Origin: Planctomycetaceae bacterium UBA4655
GTDB lineage: Bacteria > Planctomycetota > Planctomycetia > Pirellulales > UBA1268
NCBI GenBank assembly: GCA_002405515.1
Contig: DHLZ01000276.1
Coordinates: 874 to 6,545 of the forward strand
Reading direction: 5' to 3'
DNA length: 5,672 nt
Shown here: piece by piece, positions 1 through 5,604 of the stretch
How positions within the stretch are numbered: the stretch's first letter is position 1
How the letters are laid out: each line of letters opens with the position of its first letter
Made by a program: the position numbers and the translations under genes
Notes under the pieces: generated by a model
What the model saw: the letters and a program-made list of their open reading frames with translations, nothing else
Told to the model about the DNA's origin: nothing
The model's database searches: none

Positions 1-423
1 CGCGGCCTCGAGGGCCCGTCCGGCGGATCGCAGCGAGAAGATCCTGGCCGTGCCGCGGAGCAGCCCGATCCGCCGAACGTCGGGCAGGCATCGCGCCGGA
101 TGGAGTCGGACGCGGTCGCACACGGCCCGCACCGCGAGCGTCGATGCGAGCACGGCGAGGACGAGGCCGCCCGCGAGAACGACGAGCCCGTTGGGGGGAA
201 CGATCTGATCGCCTGCGGGAAGACAGGCCGACGGCAACAGCTCGCGAAACCATTCCACGGCGGTGCCGCCCGCGGCCCGCAGCCAGGATGGCAGGACCGC
301 GAAGCCGACGAGGAGCGAGACGGCCCAGGCGACGAGCCCCGCGGTCGGGACGAGCCCCTGCTCCTCCGCGGCGTGGCGGCGGCGAGGCGTCGCCGGAATG
401 GTGCGGTCGGACGCGTCGGACAC
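1..423 (-). CDS. flhB: FlhB, flagellar/type III export switch protein (N-terminal part, runs off window)
   Basis: FlhB is an inner-membrane component of the type III export gate. It wraps the FliPQR complex and switches substrate class through its self-cleaving cytoplasmic domain. Only the first 141 codons are present; the rest lies beyond position 1. The N-terminus shows the family's basic motif, TIPATPRRRHAAEEQG (residues 8-23), corresponding to the usual EKPTPRRLREAREKG. A hydrophobic segment follows at about 30-46 and another at about 79-100. Near the edge, GTARIFSLRSAGRALEA matches the conserved 'KRLFSLRSLVELLKA' stretch. The start is GTG at 423-421, overlapping the fliR stop by one base (TAGTG), which implies coupled translation. 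The usual Gln and Ser of the 'GQVA(K/R)S' motif are replaced (GLVPTA), so the protein is divergent. The NPTH autocleavage site cannot be assessed because it lies outside the window. Confidence 0.9.
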   Translation of the reverse strand, partial: MSDASDRTIPATPRRRHAAEEQGLVPTAGLVAWAVSLLVGFAVLPSWLRAAGGTAVEWFRELLPSACLPAGDQIVPPNGLVVLAGGLVLAVLASTLAVRAVCDRVRLHPARCLPDVRRIGLLRGTARIFSLRSAGRALEAA

Positions 424-1187
424 TAGCGGGCCTCCTTCGCCGTGAACGAGCCGGCGATGGCGTCTTCGACCCGGAGCGGAAAGCCGACGATCCAGACTTC
501 GGCCGTGAGGAAGAGGATCACGAGCAGCAGGATCGACGCGGATGCCTGGACGAGCCCGAGGCCCGGCTCGAAGCCGGCCGCCCGCGTCGCCATCGCCACG
601 ACCGCATGGTAGGCGATGATCGTCGCGAGGACCGGGAGCGCGAGCGAGACCGCGATCGTGAAGGCGGCCGCCGGCAACGAGGTCGCCACCGCGAGGAATT
701 GCGCCGCGATCCCATCGCCACGGCCGCCGATCGGCATGGTGACGAAACTGTCGAGGAGCCCCCCGAGCACGCCCCGCACGCCGCCCGAAGCGACGAAACC
801 GCCTGCGGAGATCCACCAGGCGAGCCTGGCGATGCCCGCCCCCTCCACCGACAGCGGATCGGCGTCATCCCCTCCCGACAGCCCGCACGCCGTCGCCGCC
901 ATGCCGAACGCCCATGCTGCCGACGCCGAAACGCAGGCCACGGCCGTGCCCATGGCGAGGCCGAGGACCGCCTCGGCGACGACGGCCATGGGCGTGATCG
1001 CCCCGAAGGAGACGCCGGGGGCGAGAACGCCCGGCATCGCCACCCCCGACACGGCGATCGCCATCGCGAGCCGCACCCGAGCATCGACGCCCGGGTAGAC
1101 GGGAAGGGTCGAGGCCGCGACGAAACCGCCGCACCTCGCCACGACGGCCATGCAGACGGCCACGGCGGCGGCGAGTTCGTGGTTCAT
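423..1187 (-). CDS. fliR: FliR, type III export gate protein
   Basis: FliR is a polytopic membrane protein that completes the FliP5-FliQ4-FliR1 export gate. This protein has 254 residues, close to the usual 250-260. Hydrophobic segments cover most of its length. Family landmarks are GVDARVRLAMAIAVS (33-47), equivalent to the 'PARVRxGLAxALS' motif; AEAVLGLAMGTAV (71-83), equivalent to 'GExxxGxxxGxxV'; and SLALPVLATIIAYHAVVAMATRAA (181-204), equivalent to 'LALPVLAALLLxDLxLGLLARAAP'. The conserved Pro-Gln-x-Asn that normally follows this last motif is absent (GFEP instead), so this is a divergent member. The ATG at 1187 lies 7 nt after the fliQ stop and has only a weak purine-rich site (GAGCGAG) before it. 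The stop overlaps the flhB GTG. Its position between fliQ and flhB strongly supports the assignment. Confidence 0.9.
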   Translation of the reverse strand: MNHELAAAVAVCMAVVARCGGFVAASTLPVYPGVDARVRLAMAIAVSGVAMPGVLAPGVSFGAITPMAVVAEAVLGLAMGTAVACVSASAAWAFGMAATACGLSGGDDADPLSVEGAGIARLAWWISAGGFVASGGVRGVLGGLLDSFVTMPIGGRGDGIAAQFLAVATSLPAAAFTIAVSLALPVLATIIAYHAVVAMATRAAGFEPGLGLVQASASILLLVILFLTAEVWIVGFPLRVEDAIAGSFTAKEAR

Positions 1188-1194
1188 CGCTCGC

Positions 1195-1443
1195 TCAAGG
1201 CCCCGCGGCCGTCTTGAAGAACTCGACGAGCCGCTCGACCATCCACGGGGCGGCCAGAAAGAGCATCGCCGCGGTCGCCACGAGCCTCGGCACGAACGCG
1301 ACGACGGGCTCGTGGACCGCCGTCGCCGACTGGACGAGGCCGACGAGCCCGCCGACGAGGAAGGCGACCACGAGCACCGGGAGCGTCACGAGTCCCGCCG
1401 AAAGAATCGCATCGCGGACGACTTCCACCAGTTCGGTCTGCAT
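1195..1443 (-). CDS. fliQ: FliQ, type III export gate protein
   Basis: FliQ is a small hairpin membrane protein that packs around FliP and FliR in the export gate. At 82 residues it is slightly shorter than the usual 86-90. Two transmembrane helices are evident, at about 13-37 and 53-68. The family signature between them is QSATAVHEPVVAFVPRL (38-54), matching the canonical 'QAATQIxExTLxFIPKL'. The second conserved Gln is Ala42 and the Pro-Lys is Pro52-Arg53. The C-terminal part, APWMVERLVEFFK, matches the 'GPWMxxxLVxF' motif. The chosen ATG at 1443 has an AAAGGAG site ten bases upstream. Another ATG at 1453 lies directly against this site, but it is out of frame and yields no recognisable protein. 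A 34-nt gap separates this gene from the fliP stop, the longest gap in the operon. Confidence 0.95.
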   Translation of the reverse strand: MQTELVEVVRDAILSAGLVTLPVLVVAFLVGGLVGLVQSATAVHEPVVAFVPRLVATAAMLFLAAPWMVERLVEFFKTAAGP

Positions 1444-1453
1444 CGCCGGCCAT

Positions 1454-1460
1454 CTCCTTT
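1454..1460 (-). promoter_or_regulatory. Shine-Dalgarno site for fliQ
   Basis: AAAGGAG on the minus strand lies 10 nt before the fliQ ATG at 1443, in the 34-nt gap after the fliP stop. The spacing is slightly long but the match to the anti-SD core is good. It supports the ATG at 1443 as an independently initiated start. Confidence 0.6.
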
Positions 1461-1477
1461 CGCCGAGATTGCGAGGG

Positions 1478-3760
1478 TCACACGACGGCCACGAAGCCGT
1501 CGAGCAGCGACTTCACGATGAGCGTCCAGCCGTCGGCGAGCACGAACACGAGCAGCTTCAGCGGCAGCGAGACCGTCGCCGGCGAGAGCGTGACGAGCCC
1601 CATCGCGGTGACGATCGATCCGACGACGACGTCGAGCACGAGAAACGGCACGAGCAGTCTCAGGCCGATCGCGAACGCGACCTCCAGCTCGCTCACGAGA
1701 AACGCCGGCAGGACCGCTTGAATCGGCGCCGACGCGGCCGAGGCCACGGACGCCTGCGGACCCGCGGTCGCCGTCTCCCTGCCGCCCGCGGCGGCGGTGC
1801 GAGCCACGAAGAACCCGAGCGTGTCGGCGTTGCCGGCGGCCTCGATCTGCCCGGTCATCCACCGCTTGAGCGGCCGCGAACCGCTGTCGAACGCCTCCGC
1901 CAGACCGACCCGTCCCTCCGTGAACGGCTCCACGCCATCCCGCCAGACGGCGGTCCACACCGGCCACATGACCAGGGCCGTGAGAAAAATCGCCAGTGAA
2001 GTGACGACCTGGTTCGAGGGCAGCTGCGGCGTGCCGATGCCCTGGCGGACCAACGCGAGCACGACGCTCAGCCTCACGAACGCCGTCGTCATGAGGAGCA
2101 CCGCCGGCGCCAGGCTCACGACACCGAAGACCGCCGCCGCCGAGAGCGAGACGCCGAGCGAACGGCCGGCGAAGAACTGCTCGAGCAAGCCGGCGACCGC
2201 CCCCGCCTCGGACGATCGGGGGGCGGACGGCGGATCGACCGACGCAGCCGCATTCGCCGCCTGCGTCGCCGCAGCGACGTCATCCGCGGCGATCGCCGAC
2301 GGCCCGACGGCGATCGCCGCGACGAGGAGCAGGAGCGTGGCCCGGGACGAGGGCCTGCCGAAGATCCAGAACATGCAGGCGAGCACGGCGAAGAGCAGGC
2401 TCGTGCCGCCGAGCAGCGATTCGCGGGTGAGCGACAGCGGGCCGCCATCCTTGCGGCTGACGAGCCTCGCGATGGAGGCCGGCAGACGGACGGAGACCAC
2501 CTCCTCGTCCTCGGAGAGCGACCGAGCAGCCCGGCCGGCATCGGCCTCGTCGCGAAGCCTCGCCCCGCCCTCCGCGGCCGACGGGCCATCCTGACGAAAC
2601 GTCGCCGACGCGACCACCGGAAACTTCGTCACGGCCACCATGCCGTCCTTGGCCCCGGCCACGGGCGGCAGGACGCTGGAGACATGGTCGCGGATCCGCT
2701 CGATCTCGCGGTCCTCGAGTTCGACCTGCGCCCGCGGGTCGAGCGGCGACGACATCCGCTCGAGGAGCGATCGGAAATAGGTATCCGGCACGGCCACCGA
2801 GACCCGCACGGTGTCGAGCACCCGCTTGCCCGGCGGCCCCGCAGCGGCCGGCACGTCGATCGGCCGCGGCGGTGGCGCGACCTCTGCCGGCGCGTTCGCG
2901 CGGGCGTCAACTGCGGGCGGCTCGACGGCGCCGCGCATCTGGCGGGGAGGTGCCGCCTCCGCGAACGTCACCGAAACGTCCACGATCGCCCCCTTCACGA
3001 ATCCGATCGCCTGCCGAACCTTGGCGGCGAGATGCTCCTCGAAGGAGGCCTGCGCCCGGACTGCCGGATCGACGGCCGCGAGCGGCGACTCGTCGTCGAG
3101 CGGCCCCGCGAAGACGCGGCCGCTCCGGAGGTCGGTCACGGCGACCCGGTCGGCGGCGAGCCCCGCAATCGCCCGGGCGACGAGCACGCGGATGGCCCGA
3201 ATCCGCTCGGGCGACATCGACGCCTCGCCCTCGGTCTCGATGTTGACGCTCGCCGTCTTCTCGCGGCCGCCGACGACGCCAGGCCGCTCCTCGGAGTCGT
3301 AGAGCACGCTCGCCCGACGGATGCCCGGCATCGAGCAGATCACGAGCGAGAGCTCCTCCTGGGTGGCGACGCGGAGCAGCTCCTGCTGAAGCGATTTGCT
3401 CTGCCACGGGCTGTTGCTCTCGAGCGCCCGACGCAGGCTGCCGCCGAACTCCTTCGGCAGGGCCCCCGCATCGACGAGAGCCCGCATGTAGCCGCTCTGC
3501 CGGTGCTTCGGCACGAGGATCCGGCCGCCCTCGATCGAGTAGTCGGTGAGGTTCGCGCGGTCGAACGCCGCCTCCATCAGGGCCAGCTCCGACGCCGGCA
3601 GCGGCGTGCCCGACAGCAGCGCCGCCCGGCCGAGGGCCGGCTCCTCCCTCACGATCCAGGCCGCGGAGACCGCCGAGACCGCGATGAAGGCCACGGCCAG
3701 CAGCCGCGACGGCGTGAGAAGACTTCGTTGAACGGGGATGTGGGGATGCTGCTCGTCCAT
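1478..3760 (-). CDS. FliF-FliP fusion: MS-ring protein joined to export gate protein
   Basis: This single uninterrupted 760-residue frame contains two flagellar proteins. Residues 1-468 are FliF-like. They comprise a membrane segment (about 18-36), a first ring-building domain with GGRILVP (78-84) and ALVDAGALPKEFGG (94-107), and a second with MPGIRRASVLYD (144-155) and MSPERIRAIRVLVA (182-195). A beta-collar region follows, with a Pro/Ala-rich stretch (about 270-310) and VAVTKFPV (375-382), and then a second membrane segment (about 449-468). Residues 474-491 resemble a signal peptide ending AIA|A. Residues 525-760 are a full FliP, with LAPAVLLMTTAFVRLSVVLA (550-569), GTPQLPSNQVV (576-586), LPAFLVSELEVAFAIGLRL (684-702) and SLPLKLLVFVLADGW (731-745). 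The ATG at 3760 follows an AGGA by 7 nt and the kinase stop by 9 nt. FliF's usual cytoplasmic FliG-binding tail is missing. The product may stay fused, be cleaved by signal peptidase, or have a second internal start at Met463. The domain calls are firm; the final form of the product is unknown. Confidence 0.9.
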   Translation of the reverse strand: MDEQHPHIPVQRSLLTPSRLLAVAFIAVSAVSAAWIVREEPALGRAALLSGTPLPASELALMEAAFDRANLTDYSIEGGRILVPKHRQSGYMRALVDAGALPKEFGGSLRRALESNSPWQSKSLQQELLRVATQEELSLVICSMPGIRRASVLYDSEERPGVVGGREKTASVNIETEGEASMSPERIRAIRVLVARAIAGLAADRVAVTDLRSGRVFAGPLDDESPLAAVDPAVRAQASFEEHLAAKVRQAIGFVKGAIVDVSVTFAEAAPPRQMRGAVEPPAVDARANAPAEVAPPPRPIDVPAAAGPPGKRVLDTVRVSVAVPDTYFRSLLERMSSPLDPRAQVELEDREIERIRDHVSSVLPPVAGAKDGMVAVTKFPVVASATFRQDGPSAAEGGARLRDEADAGRAARSLSEDEEVVSVRLPASIARLVSRKDGGPLSLTRESLLGGTSLLFAVLACMFWIFGRPSSRATLLLLVAAIAVGPSAIAADDVAAATQAANAAASVDPPSAPRSSEAGAVAGLLEQFFAGRSLGVSLSAAAVFGVVSLAPAVLLMTTAFVRLSVVLALVRQGIGTPQLPSNQVVTSLAIFLTALVMWPVWTAVWRDGVEPFTEGRVGLAEAFDSGSRPLKRWMTGQIEAAGNADTLGFFVARTAAAGGRETATAGPQASVASAASAPIQAVLPAFLVSELEVAFAIGLRLLVPFLVLDVVVGSIVTAMGLVTLSPATVSLPLKLLVFVLADGWTLIVKSLLDGFVAVV

Positions 3761-3769
3761 GCTGGGGTC

Positions 3770-4549
3770 CTAGGCGGCGAGCCTGCGACGGCCGTGGGGG
3801 AGACGGATCGTGAAAGCCGACCCGCCGTCAGGACAGTCGGTCGCGTCGATCGTGCCGCCGAGCTGATCGACGAGAGAAGACGCCGCGGCGAGCGAGACGC
3901 CCGAACCCTCGGCCTTCGTGGTGAAGCCCGGCTCGAAGAGCCAGGCCCTCGTGTGCGTCGTGAGGCCCGGCCCCGAGTCGGCCACCTCGATCTCGATGGC
4001 GTCGGCGTACTCGACGCTCGTCACGACGACCTCGCCGCCGACGCCGGCCGCTTCGATCGCGTTGACCAGGAGCGTCTCGAGCACGCGGCGGACGAGCACC
4101 GGATCGGCGTGGACCGCGTGCCCCTCCGGCACGTCGAGCGTGACCAGCGGGACGGCCGACGAGGCGTGCTGGAGCTTCACGAGCACCGCCTCGAGCACGC
4201 CGCGAGGGGAAACCCAGCGGGCGGCTGGAACGTCGGGAGAGACAAGGTCTCCAAGCTGGACGAGCGTCTGGGAGATCGCATCGACCTCGGCCGCGATGTG
4301 CCGCAGCCGCTCGCCGTCGAGAAGCGCCACGATCCTGCCCGGGTCGGTGTCGCGAAGCCCCTCAGCGAGGCGATCGAGCCGCCGCCGCAACTGTGCCACG
4401 GCCGTGCGGACCACCTCGGTCATCCGGTCGCCCGAGACCCGATCGCGGCGACGCGAGGCCCGCGGCACGCTCGTCGAGGCCACCAGCGGCAGGACGGCAG
4501 CCCCCCTGTCGATCGGATGCGGATCGAGACCGTCGTCGCGGGAAGTCAT
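3770..4549 (-). CDS. Histidine-kinase-like GHKL ATPase, phospho-acceptor His not evident
   Basis: The C-terminal half of this 259-residue soluble protein is a histidine kinase catalytic (HATPase_c) domain. Its N box is LLVNAIEAA (Asn163, Glu166), its G1 box VADSGPGL (Asp191, Gly193, Gly195), its F box LFEPGFTTK (204-212), and its G2 region EGSGVSL (214-220), where the usual GLGL is GVSL. The region before it (about 43-104) looks like the two helices of a dimerisation domain, but the first helix (MTEVVRTAVAQLRRRLDRLA) has no His-Glu/Asp-x-x-x-Pro motif. His84 lies in the second helix. The first 42 residues are basic and low in complexity. There is no membrane segment or sensor domain. The ATG at 4549 is 4 nt after the upstream stop, without a clear SD, suggesting coupling. 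By context it may be a FleS/FlrB/NtrB-like regulator of flagellar genes. No response regulator is visible in the window. Confidence 0.8.
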   Translation of the reverse strand: MTSRDDGLDPHPIDRGAAVLPLVASTSVPRASRRRDRVSGDRMTEVVRTAVAQLRRRLDRLAEGLRDTDPGRIVALLDGERLRHIAAEVDAISQTLVQLGDLVSPDVPAARWVSPRGVLEAVLVKLQHASSAVPLVTLDVPEGHAVHADPVLVRRVLETLLVNAIEAAGVGGEVVVTSVEYADAIEIEVADSGPGLTTHTRAWLFEPGFTTKAEGSGVSLAAASSLVDQLGGTIDATDCPDGGSAFTIRLPHGRRRLAA

Positions 4550-4553
4550 CGGT

Positions 4554-5249
4554 TCACCGATTGATCGAGGGGATGGGGAGCGTCGAGGTTCCGCAGATGT
4601 CGTCCATGATCCACCGATTCACGTCGCCGAGGATCGACCGCGAGAGCGGCCGTTTGCCGGCGTAGATCCGCATGGCGAGCGACGCGCCGGCGGCGTGGAA
4701 GAGCCGCAGCGTGCGGTCGATCGAGGCGTCGTCGAGACCGCTGCCGCGGGATGGCGTGCGGCTGCAGCAGAGCAGCATCGGCAGTGAGCGGACGTCGCCC
4801 AGCCCTGCGAAGGCGGCCTCGCCCAGGGGAAAGCCTCCGCCGAGCGAAACGACGCCGGCGAAGGCCCGCGGCTGGCGGCACCCGATTCGAAACGCCTCGG
4901 TGCCCGCCGCCCGCTCACCCACGAGATAGATCCGCTCGGGATGGACGTTCACCTCGCGAACGGCCCGGTCGATCGCCCGCCAAACACCCCGCTCGGCGTC
5001 GGCGGCCTGCCCGGAGAGCGGCTGCACCGCGACGTAATTGCGGAGGCTCACCCGCGTCATCACGCGGCCGAGATCGAACCGCCGCCCATTCGCCCGGGGA
5101 TCGGCGAGCCAGACGATGAGCGGATACCGGTAGCCCGACTCGTAGCCCTGCGGCAGAAGCAGCAGGTCATGCGGGGCGTCGCCGCCCGTCCAGCCGCGAC
5201 CACGGTCGCGGCGGGGCACATCGGGCCGCGCAAGCACTCGGCGGTTCAT
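4554..5249 (-). CDS. Alpha/beta-hydrolase-fold protein, probably catalytically inactive
   Basis: The frame encodes 231 residues from the ATG at 5249. It reads as an esterase/PHB-depolymerase-like alpha/beta hydrolase: LLLPQGYESGYRYPLIVWLA (strands leading into the oxyanion region), VSLRNYVAVQPLSG, a helix WRAIDRAVREVNVHPERIYLVG ending at the nucleophile elbow, then GTEAFRIGCRQPRAFAGVVS, and a C-terminal LRLFHAAG...MRIYAG. The elbow is GERAAG where GxSxGG is expected, with Arg in place of Ser. The usual late His after the YPGxGH-type motif is also missing (YAGKRP). Catalysis is therefore unlikely, and a binding or scaffolding role is possible. No signal peptide or membrane helix is evident. 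A strong AAGGAGGT lies 6 nt before ATG 5249 and 3 nt before a tandem ATG at 5252. A GTG further upstream (5282) keeps the frame open but precedes the SD, so I reject it. This is the apparent first gene of the operon. Confidence 0.75.
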   Translation of the reverse strand: MNRRVLARPDVPRRDRGRGWTGGDAPHDLLLLPQGYESGYRYPLIVWLADPRANGRRFDLGRVMTRVSLRNYVAVQPLSGQAADAERGVWRAIDRAVREVNVHPERIYLVGERAAGTEAFRIGCRQPRAFAGVVSLGGGFPLGEAAFAGLGDVRSLPMLLCCSRTPSRGSGLDDASIDRTLRLFHAAGASLAMRIYAGKRPLSRSILGDVNRWIMDDICGTSTLPIPSINR

Positions 5250-5254
5250 CATCG

Positions 5255-5262
5255 ACCTCCTT
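5255..5262 (-). promoter_or_regulatory. Strong Shine-Dalgarno site of the operon's first gene
   Basis: AAGGAGGT on the minus strand is a near-perfect anti-SD match. GGAGG lies 6 nt before the ATG at 5249 and 3 nt before the tandem ATG at 5252. It fixes the start of the hydrolase-like gene and marks the 5' end of coding sequence in the operon. It is the best ribosome-binding site in the window; most downstream genes have weak ones, consistent with coupled translation. Confidence 0.8.
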
Positions 5263-5313
5263 GACTCGACCGCCCGGGCCACGTCCTTGCGGCTCCGGGT
5301 GCGAAGAGGCCGG

Positions 5314-5343
5314 GTTGTATCCGACCTCTCCGGAAAGCGGCAA
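5314..5343 (-). promoter_or_regulatory. Weak sigma-70-like promoter candidate upstream of the operon
   Basis: On the minus strand, TTGCCG (5343-5338) is followed after 18 nt by TACAAC (5319-5314). Each matches four of six consensus bases. It would start transcription near 5307 and give a leader of about 58 nt with the strong SD near its end. The match is poor, and in 390 nt of sequence such a pair can occur by chance. I saw no clear sigma-54 (GG-N10-GC) or sigma-28 flagellar promoter in its place. Confidence 0.2.
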
Positions 5344-5445
5344 TGTCAGAACAAACGCATCCCGGCCGACTGGGCAGACTGCGCAATCGCCGCATGCGAA
5401 AGCCCAGAGCCGCAGGTTCCCCCCATAGGCGAAGAGGAGAAAATA

Positions 5446-5476
5446 CGGAAGCCCGAGGCGCAAGCCGAGAGGAGGG
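5446..5476 (+). repeat. Inverted repeat arm 1 (REP-like palindromic element)
   Basis: Thirty-one bases beginning CGGAAGCCCGAGGCGC match the reverse complement of 5574-5604 with two mismatches. Read on the plus strand, GGC-GCAA-GCC forms a hairpin with a GNRA tetraloop. Beyond this stem, CGA/GAG positions could form tandem G-A mismatches closed by a C-G pair. The element resembles intergenic repeats I recall from planctomycete genomes, but I could not check this. It lies about 200 nt upstream of the first gene of the operon. Confidence 0.75.
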
Positions 5477-5573
5477 TTGACGATCGGGACAAGAGCCGAC
5501 GTCACATCCCTCGAAAATCGCCTCCCGCGTCACGGGTTTGTCGAAAACACCACCGCCCGTCAGTGCACGCCTT

Positions 5574-5604
5574 CCCCCCTCTCGGCTCGCGCCTCGGGCT
5601 TCCG
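5574..5604 (-). repeat. Inverted repeat arm 2 (REP-like palindromic element)
   Basis: This is the second copy of the 31-nt element, in opposite orientation. Read on the minus strand it begins CGGAAGCCCGAGGCGC and then has G where arm 1 has A, and again G for A near the end. The first difference turns the loop GCAA into GCGA, so the GNRA class and the GGC/GCC stem are both kept. The two arms are separated by 97 nt. A transcript through both could form one long 31-bp stem or two separate small hairpins. Confidence 0.75.

Noticed and set aside
144..1217. Long plus-strand open frame (357 codons) opposite fliR and flhB
   Set aside because: The product is extremely rich in Arg, Asp, Glu and His, with no domain. 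It is the antisense shadow of GC-rich codon use in clear minus-strand export genes.
2684..4564. Very long plus-strand open frame (626 codons) opposite the FliF module and the kinase-like gene
   Set aside because: Its length is impressive, but composition is Arg/Asp/Glu/His-biased without recognisable motifs. The opposite strand has two strongly supported families across the same span.
5280..5282. GTG as an upstream start for the hydrolase-like gene, adding eleven residues
   Set aside because: The near-perfect AAGGAGGT lies downstream of this GTG and is well placed for the ATG at 5249 (or 5252).
5167..5505. Minus-strand frame of 112 codons with a CGDCAVC cysteine cluster
   Set aside because: It overlaps the start of the hydrolase-like gene in another frame, crosses the strong SD and one repeat arm, and lacks any family resemblance. 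The cysteines are probably chance.
5524..5536. CCCG-CGTCA-CGGG palindrome as a terminator
   Set aside because: The stem is only four base pairs and no T-run follows on either strand.
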